The translations under genes were made by a program, and so were the position numbers. A DNA stretch of 34,363 nt from Batkoa obscura (taxonomy: Eukaryota > Entomophthoromycota > Entomophthoromycetes > Entomophthorales > Batkoaceae): assembly GCA_030770535.1 (NCBI GenBank), contig JASVEC010000187.1, positions 1 to 34,363 of the forward strand, given 5' to 3'. This document shows, in pieces, positions 1 through 11,044 of this stretch; the first letter of the stretch is position 1; each line of letters starts with the position of its first letter. The notes below the pieces were generated by a model. The model ran no database searches. It was not told the origin of the DNA and saw nothing but the letters and a program-made list of their open reading frames with translations.

Positions 1-209
1 TTACCTACTTCGAATAGAACACCGCTTGAATATATTGATCATTTTTATTGGATCAATTTGATAATGGAAAGGAAACTGGAGGTAATAACAGTGCAGAAGA
101 AGAAGAGAAAGATGAGAATGAAGACAAAGAAGAGAAAGAAGTAGAAAAAGAAATTAAAGAAAATGGGGATGGGAAAATAAATGGAAACCATGAGATGGAA
201 AATAAATAG
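1..209 (+). CDS. Possible 3' end of a gene, truncated by window edge
   Basis: Two overlapping open frames suggest coding sequence here. Frame 1 is open from base 1 to the stop ending at 144 and gives an ordinary-looking N-terminal part followed by a Lys/Arg-rich tail. Another frame is open from 39 to the stop at 207-209 and gives a strongly acidic tail (runs of Glu, Asp and Lys ending in NGNHEMENK). The composition, richer in G and A than the flanks, resembles the charged C-terminal tail of a protein. Which frame is real cannot be settled, because the upstream part lies outside the window and an intron or frameshift could join them. I do not recognise the product. Confidence 0.3.
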
Positions 210-520
210 ATAATCAATATTTGTCTATTCTAGATTTAAGTCCCTTTTGGGAGGTAGCAGTTGGCCTTATTTATATTAAAAGTTAACTAACATTTTTAAA
301 GATTTTTGGCCTTTTGCTTTGATTATTTTGAAATTGTTTTTATTGTATTCTATTAACATAATTTTAATAGCTGAGTTCATTTAATTTTTATGTTAATATT
401 ATAAAAAAGGAAAAGACAAATATACTTCATAATTTCAATACCTTCACGACATTAAAATATTTATAAATAGAAAAGCAAAAACAAAACGTTTTCATATAGA
501 ATAATTTGCTATATTTTAAT

Positions 521-1925
521 CTAGGTTAAATTTAAAATATCGATAAACTGCTCATATAGAGGACCAATGTTTTTAGGATCAAATGTTGTAATTACAATTA
601 AAGGAGTAGAAAGTCTGTAATTGACATCAATCTCACCCCTTACTAAACAAAATTCTTCAATTTTAAGTACCTCAAGGTTTGGAAAGAGACACAGGAAATA
701 GAGGAAGGATTCAAATGAGGAATTGAACATATCTAAATGAACCTCTTTTATAGAGTAGTATTTAGGCGGGTAGTATCCCTTTTTATAAATATCATTTTCA
801 TCAGCTGTATCGTTATTATCAAATGTTGTATGATAACTAAATTTCATACTGGAAAAATAAATAGTATGATCGTTTGGTAAAGCAACTGGACGTAGTAGCT
901 TTTATTTAACTGTTTAATCCCAATTTCCTTTAAAGTCAATAATTCTAAGTACTTAAAATTAAAGTCATCCATTTTACTAAAATAACCCAAACATGTGGTA
1001 TTACTGCCCTTGGACAATATTCCGAAACTTTTATTATAGCTATATTCCTTAAACAATTCGTCTGACTCATTTATTAGTATAAAATCTCTTAGCTGTCTTA
1101 AAGCACCAAAGTATTCGATAATCTAATTATTAAATTTTCTCTGAATTTTTAAATCTACATTGCTGGAAATAAAACTTTGACAACACTCTAGTAATTTACG
1201 AATTACCACCAACTTTTCAAATTTTAGCTCTACAAATTTCAGCTACCTTTAAATGTTTCCATCTCATCAACAAGTAAAGTAGACTGACTACCTAGAATGA
1301 AACCGAAGCATCTTTAATTAGCTTTGTTGATTAAAACAAAGAGCAAGCTGATGGGCAAGAAAAAAAATCTTAACTTATTTCAAGCACTTCAAGTTGATTT
1401 ATTTTGTTCTTAAGTAACTCCGTTATTTGTAAATATTCAATTATCTCAATTCTTAGTTTATTTAAATTTGGAAACTTAACTATTAGTTTAAAATTTTCAT
1501 CATTATCTTATTTAAACCACTATTAATATATAGGGATGTTTTTTTGGCTTCATTACTTTTTCTATCTTTTAAGCGCTATTTGAGGGAAAAATTGTTAGTA
1601 AAATTCTTAAACATAAAAATACATCCCTATATATTGATTTTAAACTGGGTATACATTTATGAGTTCAAGAGTATCATAATTTACATTGACATATTTCATT
1701 TCGCTACCATGTTCATTGGCAGACTTTTCTTGGTAAATTTGATACACCTTTAACTTAAGTTGATTATAAATAGGGTAAATTGAGTTATATTGAATAGCTC
1801 TAGTTACAACGTTGTATAAATACTTGTTTAAAAAGCGTAAATTAAACAACTCAACTGGATCTAATTGGCTGCATATTTCTCTAAGTACAATTTCTAGAAG
1901 GAATTCAAATTTGATAGTCGTTTAA
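521..1925 (-). pseudogene. Decayed F-box-like protein gene, copy 1
   Basis: On the minus strand, pieces of one protein can be followed from about 1925 down to 521. The N-terminal piece reads like an F-box (KFEFLLEIVLREICSQ, then a FNLRFLNKYLYNVV helix), followed by middle pieces with leucine-rich segments and a C-terminal piece ending at 521 that contains FPNLEVLKIEEFCLVRGEI. The pieces lie in different frames with stops between them, and a 105-bp MITE sits inside at 1529-1631, so the gene is broken. The same protein, also broken, recurs at 5855-7182. F-box proteins normally recruit substrates to SCF ubiquitin ligases; assignment to that class rests on the N-terminal helix pattern and leucine-rich remainder only. 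Confidence 0.55.
1529..1631 (+). mobile_element. 105-bp-family MITE, copy 1
   Basis: Full-length copy, TATAGGGATGT at the left and ACATCCCTATA at the right, with the central AAGCGCT. It is inserted in the F-box-like pseudogene and flanked by TA. Plus orientation is defined here as the end carrying GGCTTCATTA on the left. Confidence 0.9.
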
Positions 1926-2687
1926 AAATAAAACAAACTAAAGGAATGATGTTCTTTTTTTTCGAGTAAAGCTATTTCATCATCAGAGATCATATTGTTC
2001 TTTAAGTGTACAAATGACTATTACTTCTACTTTCAAAAAAACCAATCATTTGGTGCCATAATTGATATTTTAATAGACATATAGCCAAACCAAAAGGATA
2101 TTAATACAATATTAAAACAAAGAATGTTAATATTTTAAAAAAAAAAAACTAGATATTAATATCATTTTATTTAATCAAAATCCCAATAATTGCAAAAGCT
2201 ACATCTAATTATTGTTTTGATATTTTTAAATTGAAAAAATTCGATTATTCGATGTAAGGAGGATACTTAGTATTTGTATAGAAAATTAGCTAATTTTTAT
2301 ATGATATTTGTTCACTTGTTAGATTTAATAATTATGTTTTAAATAAAAAATCAATATACTAAAGGTTAATAAATGCTTACAATAATAATATTAATAAAAA
2401 ACATTTTCTAATTTCTTGGTACGGTTTAAAAAGTTTGTCACTTAGCTTTCATTTCAAACGCTTTATTTAAATTTTAACAAAAGGCCTTTGTTAATATCTC
2501 TGTTAGTTCTAACTAATTCAATTTTCATATTTATAGAATATTTTATAAAAACTTTATTCATTAACACTATAAACCAAATTTAAGTTATTTTTGCTTTATT
2601 TAAAACGGATGATAAGTTGAACTGACATAATCTTGTTAACTCAAAATAATAGGAAAAACTACCAACACAACCCAAGCAAGTACTCTT
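1926..2687. other. AT-rich intergenic stretch
   Basis: I see no convincing coding sequence, repeat or RNA gene. The stretch separates the F-box-like relic from the sulfite reductase relic. Confidence 0.4.
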
Positions 2688-3215
2688 GTTATAAATTATG
2701 AAGATCATATCCCGTGGTACTTTCTTTAACAGCTTTTTTCCTTATAAAAAACCTTCAAATCTTTCTTCAGCTAATCTTTCAAACCTACAACTCTTAAATA
2801 ACTCTCCAAGTACCCTAACAATTGTTTTCCATCTATTTTTCCTTGCCAGATTTATTACACATATCCCCATTATAGCCTTTATCTAAACACGACCTACAAG
2901 GCTATCCGTTTTCCTTGCTTAAGCCATCTCAGCTGCATAGGACCTCAGATAACCTTTTAGACACCTAGGCATTCGAACATTTATATCTTATGAAACCAAT
3001 CTATTATCATAGATTAAACGTTATAGTCGATCAACTAAACTTGGTTAATATAGTTTATTTCTATTGTTTAATTTCAATTAATATTCTTCATACCCCTGTA
3101 ACTTGTATATTAATTCTTTTTTTACTTGATTATGAAGCCAATTGATATAATTTTCAACAGTAGACTTTATTTTGGTATATTTAAGATGAATTGCGTTTCT
3201 AAAGTCGTACCAACT
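2688..3215 (-). pseudogene. Sulfite reductase relic A (C-terminal part)
   Basis: Read on the minus strand, this tracks the 3' part of the intact sulfite reductase gene at 11045-15061. The open stretch 3302-3078 contains INWLHNQVKKELIYKLQ, matching INWFRNEVEDRLGYKLQ (residues 1077-1093 of the intact protein). After a gap corresponding to about 14350-14683 of the gene, the match resumes outside the repeat arm. CAAGTTTA, TATGATAATAGATT and AAGATATAAATGTTCGAATG align with CAAGTTTA, CATGATAATGGATT and AAGATATAAGTATTCGAATG, and it runs to the stop region near 2690 (GAAAGATTAGCTGAAGAAAG versus GAAAGATTAGTGGAGGAAAG). The missing segment includes the first two 4Fe-4S cysteines. Stops and frame changes abound, so it is not functional. 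The part above 3061 lies in the perfect inverted-repeat arm. Confidence 0.75.
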
Positions 3216-3958
3216 TTTGTGGTTATAGTTTAATTTATGTAAACTGATTATTATAATAGTTAAAAAATAATATAAAGGAAAATTTAAGATGGAATAAGTC
3301 ATTTCATAATGTAATAATATTTTTTCTTTGACATTTGAACTTTCTTATGTCATAGTCATTATTTATAGTTATATTTTTGGGTGCATAAAAAAATGAGAAA
3401 AATAAATAGAATGGGCAATTAGATTGAAATATAGCATTTCTTTGCTAAAAGTTTAATATGGAAATCAAGCTTACTTGGCAAATAGCGTTAACTAAAACAT
3501 TGATTTAATTTATTTTAATTTTATTACTATTGTTGTTATTATTCTGTCTAAATTAATATCGGAATTAAAAAATTAATCAAATACTCTACCATTATTAATC
3601 AAAAACAAGATAGAAGTTGTAAACTAAAAAAGATTATTAATGCAAAATGAGTTTTAAAAGGTTAGATAATAAAACTACTCTTAACTACATTAAGATCCCG
3701 AACTTTAATTAGATAATTTAGTCATAGTATCCTTTATATTGATGCATAATTGTTCTCGTAAAAGAACCCTAACTAAAGTATTGGCATCTTTAGCAATGAC
3801 GCTAGATAAAGTATATATCTTAATAAAACTTCAGACTTAAAATAATAAAAACTATGTCATGGCCAGACTCAAGTCCTTTATTTAATATTCTTTAACTAAA
3901 TAATATTAAATTATGAATTATTCAATCAAATTATTTATTAAATTATTAAATACAAAAA

Positions 3959-3968
3959 GTATATAAAG
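3959..3968 (+). promoter_or_regulatory. TATA box of secreted gene A
   Basis: GTATATAAAG lies about 107-116 bp before the ATG at 4075. The same element followed by a similar block (AACTCTTAGAACAAATACTA here, AGCTCTTAGAATAAGTACTA in the third copy) is conserved upstream of the diverged paralogue, which supports a real core promoter and 5' leader. Confidence 0.55.
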
Positions 3969-4074
3969 CATCGATTAAACTCTTTAATATATCATACCAA
4001 CTCTTAGAACAAATACTACATATTGTATTTCCAAAACCATTAGTTTAGAATATAAAACATCTTGATAATATAAA

Positions 4075-4443
4075 ATGAAAACCTCCCAAGTACTCGCTGT
4101 TTGCTTCTATCTCTTCAACTCTATCTCATCCCAGACACAATATTCAGGTAATACTTGTGTTCAAAAAATAGATGTTCAAACTTCAGATCTCAAAAATGAA
4201 TGTTTAGCTAGAATCTCTTCTACCTTACAAACCAATTGTAGACCTGTTTATCAACATCGTGTTACTAATAGAAATACTTCTTGTGAATGTGTTTATAGAA
4301 CTTCCAATTGTAGAGCAAGAAACTTGAGTCATACTTTACAGGAATTTAAGAACAGTGACTCAAAATGTAGCCTTGGTTATTTCGCATGGCAGGAAGGTTG
4401 GAGAAATAGCGGATTTATTGAGTTCAACTGCAAAAAGAATTGA
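4075..4443 (+). CDS. Small secreted cysteine-rich protein, copy A
   Basis: Single-exon gene for a 122-residue protein. Residues 1-20 form a signal peptide (Lys near the start, hydrophobic core, ISSQ before the probable cleavage site). The mature part has eight cysteines at 28, 43, 55, 70, 72, 79, 98 and 119, including a CEC motif, which suggests four disulphides. The C-terminal GYFAWQEGW...GFIEF segment is the best conserved part among copies. It is identical to the gene at 15491-15859 because both lie in the inverted repeat, and about 77% identical (94 of 122 by my count) to the gene at 19646-20014. I do not recognise the family. An extracellular protein is the only safe statement; effector, antimicrobial or cell-wall roles are all possible. 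Confidence 0.85.
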   Translation: MKTSQVLAVCFYLFNSISSQTQYSGNTCVQKIDVQTSDLKNECLARISSTLQTNCRPVYQHRVTNRNTSCECVYRTSNCRARNLSHTLQEFKNSDSKCSLGYFAWQEGWRNSGFIEFNCKKN

Positions 4444-4615
4444 AGTTTGGGATTAGTTTTTTATATCAAAATAAAATTTAATTACAATTTCTTTTATAAC
4501 TTTAACTAAAATCTTGGTCTTTATATATAGTTTTTTAATATTTCAATATATTGTCATCAAATTAGTTGAATAAAGTATTTAAAAGTTCTTTAAATGAAGG
4601 AGGTCATCTTTGAAA

Positions 4616-4720
4616 TATGTGAATGTTTTTTTTGGCTTCATTATTTTTTCCATCTTTTAAGCGCTATTTGGGTAGAAAAATTGTTAGTAAAATTCTCAAA
4701 TACAAAAATACATCCCCATA
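4616..4720 (+). mobile_element. 105-bp-family MITE, copy 2
   Basis: Full-length copy 90 bp inside the inner edge of repeat arm A. It shares the variants GGGTAGAAAAATTG and CTCAAATAC with the copy at 15306, and these two look like closest relatives in the window. The left end is slightly altered (TATGTGAATG). Confidence 0.9.
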
Positions 4721-5854
4721 TGGTAAATCTAAACAATGAAATAAATAAAAATAAAGTTTATTAAATAACCTTACTAACATTTATTTAAAAAGCTCTCAAT
4801 TAAGTTAAAGAATATATTAATAGCCTATAATATCCTTGATTACATTGTTGAATTCAACTAGTAACCTCAATCTCCTTTTCCATACAAACAAAACATTAAT
4901 AATGAGTAAAAAATAATTTACTCCATGGTATTTTAAACAAATAGTTATATTAATTATCATGATATATAAGCACTTACTGGTACTAATGTCTAAGTCAATT
5001 TGATTGATTAGTAAACTAGAATTTTATTAAATCGTATAGTAAATACAATGAATAAAAATCAGCTCTAGTACTTCACTACAATACATATATTAGATTTTGT
5101 AAATTAATAAGAACTAAAACTTTATAAACTATATAATAGAGAAATAAACATAAATTTAAATAATAAATAATAAATAATAAATAATAAATAATAAATAATA
5201 AATAATAAATAATAAATAATAAATAATAAATAATAAATTATTAAGATAAGTTTGTATCCGAAATATTACTATTGCTTATACTTATAAATATTAACTAACA
5301 AAGATACTATAACAAAAAAACAAAAATAAGTTTAAAAAAGAATGAAATAAATGGAAGAACAAATAAATAAACGTTGGAAAACATCAATAAATATAATGTC
5401 AATCTCAGATGTAGCACTTACAGAGCTTTTTTGACAAGTCGAGCGACCTTTTATAATTTTGGCCCTTATCAAATCCCATTATTTGATATAGTAATTTAGT
5501 TGCTGAAAAGACAACCAGTTTAAAATATTATATTAGTAAAGGTAACATCAATACATTTTAAATTCAAAAAATCTTCTAATTCGTTAATGCCTTCATTTGA
5601 AAAGGTTTATAACAAATTAAAAGGCTAAACTGCATTTAAGCTACTTCAGTTGTACCACCTAACTTTTTATTTCTTATAGTTTAAATTTAAAGTAATTCAT
5701 ATATAAATAACTACGTGAAAAGTGATATTATGTTATAATGTCAATACTTCACCCTATAATAGACGATTACAAATTATAAATTCATACATAAAAAGTTACT
5801 AAAAACTTTAAATAACATACTAAACTCATATGAAAAATAATTTATTAAACTAAA
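4721..5854. other. Gene-free AT-rich stretch
   Basis: No coding sequence is visible. It contains a heptamer tandem array (5158-5238) listed separately and is otherwise featureless. Confidence 0.4.
5158..5238. repeat. Heptanucleotide tandem array (AAATAAT)n
   Basis: About eleven to twelve perfect copies of a 7-bp unit AAATAAT, read directly from the sequence. A length-variable simple repeat in non-coding DNA. Confidence 0.9.
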
Positions 5855-7182
5855 CTTTCATCGGAAATAAACTTGGAATTTGATCATATTGGTCATACTA
5901 GAAACCAACAGTTTTAGGGGTCGCAGTAGCAATTAAAATTAAAAGAGTATCGACTCTATAGTTAATATTGATTTCACCATTGACTAAATAAAATTCACCC
6001 ATCTTAAGCAATTCAAGGTTTGAAAAAAGATATAATAAATAAAGAAAAGTTCCAAGTGGAGTAACGAGGCGGTTCATATGAACTTTTCGAGCTGAATTAC
6101 ATTTAAGTCCATTACATTATAAATATTAAAACCAATTACATTTTGTTATTAAATATTTGTGAATATTTAAAATTCATATGAGAAAAGTGGATAGTATTGA
6201 TATTTGGTAATAAAGCAATTCTTTTTAATAAATCTCTATTTAATATTTTAAGATAAATATTTTAAGATAAATATCTCTTAAAGTTGGTATTCTTAAATAA
6301 TTCATATTAATTTTTTCTTTTAACAAGTAAACCAAAAAGGCCTAGACTTTTGATATTATATTCTTGAGATAATGGCTCACATTTTAGATTATGACAGCCT
6401 TGTTTAAGTAATTTATCCGATTCTTCCTTTAAACCCAACCTTCTTGTATGTTGTAAATCGCCAAAGCATCCAACGATTCCATTATTAAATTTACCGCTAA
6501 TTTTAGTCTCAATTTCATTAGAAACAAAGCCACAACAAGATTCAATCATTAGTGAAATTCTGATCTTTTTATTACATCTTGAACCCAATAATTTTAATCT
6601 TCTAGAGATCATCTTAATTGTATCAATTCTATTCATATATTGATAACATCCAGAGTGTAATTGAGATGTCTTTAATTAATATCTTTCAGTGAAATAAGGA
6701 ATAATCCTATAAATAAATACTGAGGCTCTAAAGATCTCAATTTGACCTACTTAATTTATAAATATATTAAATACTTGTAGATACTTGTTTAAATCAATAT
6801 TTAATTTTTTTATATATTCAAATATGATTACTCTAAGATTTCTATCAATGCTGCTATTACTATTCATCTTAAAATAGATGGATCCTAAATTGGGACATTG
6901 ATTTATAAGCTCAAGGATATTGTTATTGATATTAATATGAATCACTTTCTATAGGTATTCATTGATGAGCTTCACTTGATAATCTTTATACTTCTCTATA
7001 CCAGGTCTATTATAGATGGAGCGAGTTGAATTATATTGGATAGTCTTAACGGCAACTTTGAGCAAATACTTACTTGAAAAATATAGATCAAAAAACTCAT
7101 CTAGATTTGACTTCTTAGAGATTTCTTCAAGTACGATTTCTGGTAAGCATTCAAATTTGATGGCATTTATAAAAGCATACAA
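5855..7182 (-). pseudogene. Decayed F-box-like protein gene, copy 2
   Basis: Minus-strand paralogue of the relic at 521-1925. The N-terminal piece (7182-6949) starts MYAFINAIKFECLPEIVLEE and carries an F-box-like helix pattern, then KTIQYNSTRSIYNR, which matches RAIQYNSIYPIYNQ in copy 1. Further pieces lie at 6945-6751 and 6636-6307. The last part (about 6060-5855) encodes NLELLKMGEFYLVNGEI, matching NLEVLKIEEFCLVRGEI in copy 1. The pieces are separated by stops and frame changes. Full length would have been roughly 430 residues. An F-box/leucine-rich substrate adaptor is the likely ancestral role, by pattern only. It is less decayed at its N-terminus than copy 1. Confidence 0.55.
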
Positions 7183-7249
7183 ATTGAAGAAGAAACAATC
7201 AATTTATTTTTAGTTTACAATTTTTCAATTTTATGATCCAAGACAACAT

Positions 7250-7351
7250 TTGGGGATGTATTTTGTATTTAAGAATTTTACTAACACTCTTTCCACTCAA
7301 ATAACACTTAAAAAATGGAAAAGTAATGAAATCGAAAAAAACATCCCCATT
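7250..7351 (-). mobile_element. 105-bp-family MITE, copy 3
   Basis: Near full-length copy in reverse orientation, TTGGGGATGT to ACATCCCCATT, just upstream of the F-box-like relic. The central AGCGCT has decayed to AACACT. Confidence 0.85.
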
Positions 7352-7798
7352 TAAAAATAAATCTTATTTACCAAAGTAACTGTGGTTATTCTGTTTTAAA
7401 ATTAGCCAATAAAATTGATTATGGGTACTCCCTCCAAAAAGAGAACATGTAATTTAAAGTCGGTTTAGTAAACTAATACTAAAATAATAGGAATAAGAAT
7501 ATCTTTTTAAAATAGATATTAAAATAAATATCCTACCAAAAAGTCGCATAGCTTGTATTTATCTTCTCATTTGCCTCCATTTGTAAAAAAACTTTAACTT
7601 CCAGTCTATTATCTGATAGTTTTTACCTGTTAATAAAACATTTGGAAGCTCCTGCTTTTTGACTTATTTAAAATTATTGCTGTAAAAGTTGGTACTCAGT
7701 GGTTGAATTTAAGAGTAGTTCTTGTTTAATTAACTGGATGTAAGTCAAAAAGTCATAGCTTATATAACTAAAATACGTTCAAATTTATAGGAATAGCA

Positions 7799-7901
7799 TA
7801 TGGGGATGTATTTTTGTGTTTAAGAATTTTATTAACAATTTTTCCGCTTAAATAGCGTTTAAAAATAGAAAAAACAATGAAGTTAAAAAAATACTCCCAT
7901 A
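7799..7901 (-). mobile_element. 105-bp-family MITE, copy 4
   Basis: Near full-length, reverse orientation. Comparison with the uninterrupted repeat at 17890-18285 shows insertion at a TA dinucleotide, which is the best evidence here that the family moves and uses TA targets. Confidence 0.9.
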
Positions 7902-8120
7902 TAATAAGCAATGAATTATATAAAGTAAGTAGAATAAAAAATATCATTGTAAATTTATATAGAATACTACAAGACTTAGTAGCTTTATTAAAAGTATGAT
8001 ATCAGAGAACAATTTGATCAAAAAGCCTTGAATTATTATGTTAGAAACTTTACTTTATATCTTAATTGAGTAGTTATAATTTATTATCATGATTACCAAA
8101 CATAAATATCAAAACAAGGA

Positions 8121-8200
8121 AATGGGGCTGTTTTTTAAGCGCTATTTGAGTGGAAAATTTATTAGTAAAATTCTTAAGCACAAAAATACATCCTCAAATA
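8121..8200 (+). mobile_element. 105-bp-family MITE, copy 5, internally deleted
   Basis: AATGGGGCTG joins directly to TTTTTTAAGCGCTATTTGAG and then the normal right half ending ACATCCTCA. About 25 bp of the left half, including GGCTTCATTA, is missing. Confidence 0.85.
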
Positions 8201-8272
8201 ATGTTTTTTGGAACTAAGTGATAAAAATCCTCCTAACAAATTAAAACAAAAAACTCTAAATTAGTTGTATTA

Positions 8273-8376
8273 TATGGGGATGTATTTTTATGTTTAAGAA
8301 TTTTACTAACAAATTTTCCACTTAAACAGCGCTTAAAAAATGGAAAAAGTAATAGAATAAAATAAAACACTCCATA
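8273..8376 (-). mobile_element. 105-bp-family MITE, copy 6
   Basis: Near full-length, reverse orientation, TATGGGGATG to ACTCCATA, inserted in the GTGAAAT-ended repeat. Confidence 0.9.
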
Positions 8377-8596
8377 TGAATTATAATTAATTACAAGCTG
8401 ATAAAGCAATATTTCACATTACCATAAAAACTTATTAAATAGCCTAAATATTATGAAACTCACTTCAATTTAATACCATTTTTTTTAAATGGATAATTGT
8501 TTAGTTTAAAAGGTATAGCTCTTTTAAAAGTTACTTAGCTTATATTATTTTTGAATTGTTATAATACTAAAGCCTAATTTTATAAATATCTAAAAT

Positions 8597-8631
8597 AAGG
8601 GGATGTTCTTTTTGGTTCTATTACTTTTTTA
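8597..8631 (+). mobile_element. 105-bp-family MITE, left-end fragment
   Basis: GGGGATGTTCTTTTTGG and TCTATTACTTTTTT match the left third only; the rest is replaced by unrelated AT-rich sequence. Confidence 0.65.
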
Positions 8632-9288
8632 TATTATTAAATTATAATAAATTATATCAAAGCTGGGAATTTAAGCTTAATTTTTAGCAATAGGTAATAC
8701 TGTTATTCTAGTATTAATTGATAAATATTTATTTGAATATTAGTATAATTTTTAAAACTTTACCAGGATTTTTAATTAAAGTCAAAATAAAATCAAGATT
8801 TTAACTTTTAAATAAATAATTTAGTATTATATAAAATATTATTTTACTAACTATTAAATTAATTATATAGTAATTACTTAAATTAAATATTAGATATATT
8901 TGTAATTTTATTGTTGTTTCATCAGCTTTTAAAATTAAAAAATTTATTATTCATTTATTTTTAAAAAAAACATATCTCATAGATTATTTTGAAATTCCAA
9001 AAATTTAATTCAATCTAAAATTTTAAATGCCTAATTAAACCGAACAGCTATTTATTTTAAAAAATACTACTGAATTTAAGTTTTTTAATATTATAATACT
9101 TTTTTTTATCTTTCAGTTTATCAGTTTTATAAATACTTTCTTCTATATAAAAATACGATTAATCTTTTTACTGGAAATTCAGAATAATCCTTACTGTTCC
9201 AAAAATAAATCCTTAGTTTTAATTTAACCAAATTTTAATACTAATTTAAATTCTGTCCGTTTTTTAAGTAGTTTAAAATAGAAAAAAT

Positions 9289-9391
9289 TTAGGGATGTAC
9301 TTTTGTATTTAACAATTTTATTAATAATTTTTCTACTAAAATAGCGCTTAAAAGATGGGAAAAGTAATAAAGCAAAAAAAACATCTCCATT
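9289..9391 (-). mobile_element. 105-bp-family MITE, copy 7
   Basis: Near full-length, reverse orientation, TTAGGGATGT to ACATCTCCATT, with TAGCGCTTAAAAGATGG intact. Confidence 0.9.
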
Positions 9392-9465
9392 TGTTAGCTC
9401 AACCTTTAAATAAAAAACATATTCGTTAAATTCTTGAATAATTTGTTATCCTAAAACTTTATATA

Positions 9466-9570
9466 TATGGGGGTGTTTTTTTTGACTTCATTGTTTTTTC
9501 CATCTTTTAAGCGCTATTTTAGTAGAAAAATTGCTAATAAAATCCTTAAATACAAAAGTACATCCCCATA
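9466..9570 (+). mobile_element. 105-bp-family MITE, copy 8
   Basis: Full-length, TATGGGGGTG to CATCCCCATA. The apparent open frame starting at 9467 is simply translation of this element. Confidence 0.93.
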
Positions 9571-11006
9571 TGCTTTTGTTCTATTTTCGATACTGTTATC
9601 TTGTATCCATTTTTTTTTGAAAAATCTAGTGTTGAATCAAAAAAGTTTTTACATTAAATGACAAAAAATTTCTTGTTATCAGGGCCATTAATTAAGTTAT
9701 TTACTTTTCAAAATATAACGTTATAATTGGGATAGTATTCAATAGAAACTGAATACATTTTGAAAAATTATGCAAAGAATCAATAATAAAGTCATAACTA
9801 ACTTTGATAAAGTTTATATTATATATACATATAACGTAGTCCAATTGATGCATTCGTATTCATAAAAACTATACAGGCAAATTGATCTCTTCTGTAAATC
9901 TTTCTTTATTGCTATTTATTTTATCATTTATTTTATTATTTATTTTATTGTTTGTTTATAAAACAAACTATCCTTTTAAACCTTATTAGTTACGTTAATT
10001 TAATTAATTCAAAGTATAATTTTATTTTGTATTTATTTATAAAGGCCTAAAACCTATCATTTCTATTTTTCAAGCATTAAGACTACCTTATCTTACTTTA
10101 TATAAGCTTGTTAGTCGGCAAATCACTGGATTGAGAACTTCATAGCCTTTGTGACTTACATATATGGATCTGTTATTTAAAGATTAGGTAACAAGATTGT
10201 TTTTAAGATTATGAGCGATTTAGAGCTCAAATATGGGTTAGTTTTATAAGGAGATTAATTAGATACACAAGCTTTAATGGGTTGTTATTACTTTCAAGGA
10301 CTCAAAGATGTTATAATGAGGCAAAGAATGATACGACATATAAAACTCCTAGCTGGAGTTAGGCAATAAAATTAAATAAGAGTAGTTCATTATAACTTTT
10401 TATTGTTATATGTTAGTTTATTATCATATCATTAACATATTATTTATAAACTAATATACTTTCAATTTACTATATCTGATGATTCAAATCATATAAAGTT
10501 AAGGTTGAATTAAATTAATTAAGATTAGATAATAATTAGTAATTCTAGAAAATAGCAGGTTAAAAGCATTAATTTTTGGGCAAAGAAAATAGACCATAAT
10601 TAATATAATAAATGCCAGTGTATAAAATTGTAAGTTTTAATCTAATTATGACTATACATAATATACCTCCTCATTTATGTAGAAAATAATAAAAGCCAAT
10701 CAAATACTAAAAAATCAAAATCTAGAATATAATAGCATCCTCAAACTAGCGTTTATTGTTAAAAATGAATTGATTAATAATAAAATGATGTCGGATCTAA
10801 GATAGCAGATAAAAGCATTAAACTTTCAAATATTAAATATTAAAATTAACCAATCAATTGCGATTTATCCCTGAAATTTCATCATTTGAAGTGATGATTT
10901 TACCATTCACCATAAAATCGATGAAATTTAAAATTTAAATGGTATCATTTAAAAAAGATGAATACTATAAAAGAAAAGAAAAGAAACTAAATAACAATTG
11001 AAAGAG
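9571..11006. other. Gene-free stretch upstream of sulfite reductase
   Basis: No gene recognised. A T-rich minisatellite of about three ATTTATTTTATT-like units lies at about 9912-9950. Nearer the gene, AAATTTCATC (about 10876) and GATGAAATTT (about 10918) form an inverted pair around a smaller TCATCA/TGATGA hairpin; a regulatory role is only possible. I saw no clear Cbf1-type CACGTG box. Confidence 0.35.
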
Positions 11007-11014
11007 TATATAAA
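11007..11014 (+). promoter_or_regulatory. TATA-like element of sulfite reductase
   Basis: TATATAAA lies 38 bp before the ATG at 11045. The spacing resembles the TATA boxes before the two DOMON genes (45 and 47 bp), so very short leaders seem usual here. Confidence 0.5.
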
Positions 11015-11044
11015 AATTAAGAGACAAGAGAGTAAAAGAAAATT

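Larger units (their letters stand above)
3061..4526 (+). repeat. Inverted repeat arm A (1466 bp)
   Basis: This arm is the reverse complement of 15408-16873. A position x here pairs with 19934 minus x, and both contained open frames (3078-3302 and 4075-4443) map exactly onto 16632-16856 and 15491-15859, so there is no net indel. I compared most of the arm by eye and saw no mismatch. The arm holds part of a sulfite reductase relic at its outer end and a complete secreted-protein gene with its promoter. The outer edge is at 3061 (partner 16873). The inner edge is at 4526 (partner 15408), where the partner sequence enters a MITE. Confidence 0.93.
7682..8417 (+). repeat. GTGAAAT-ended repeat, copy 1, split by three MITEs
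   Basis: This aligns with the cleaner copy at 17890-18285. The beginning GGTACTCAGTGG, the middle AAAAAGCCTTGAATTATTATG and the end GCAATATTTCAC all match. Three 105-bp-family MITEs (7799, 8121, 8273) interrupt it. At the first, flanking GAATAGCA and ATAAGCAATGAA rejoin to the uninterrupted GAATAGCACGTAATAGG of the other copy, showing insertion at a TA. Confidence 0.75.

Noticed and set aside
240-265. GGTAGCAGTTGGCCTTATTT resembles the DOMON motif coding sequence near 26850
   Set aside because: Only about 24 bp, with no supporting similarity on either side; chance or an untraceable remnant.
2698-2886. Plus-strand open frame of 62 codons
   Set aside because: It lies antisense to the sulfite reductase relic; the relic explains the sequence better.
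3078-3302. 74-codon frame (and its twin at 16632-16856) taken as a separate small gene or a retroelement gag piece
   Set aside because: Its C-terminal part aligns with sulfite reductase residues around 1077-1093 and the surrounding DNA continues the match, so it is part of the relic.
9467-9661. Open frames starting MGVFFLTSL at 9467 and 17392, and similar ones at 25938, 31164 and 33177
   Set aside because: They are translations of the 105-bp MITE and its flanks; repeated occurrence reflects the element, not a protein family.
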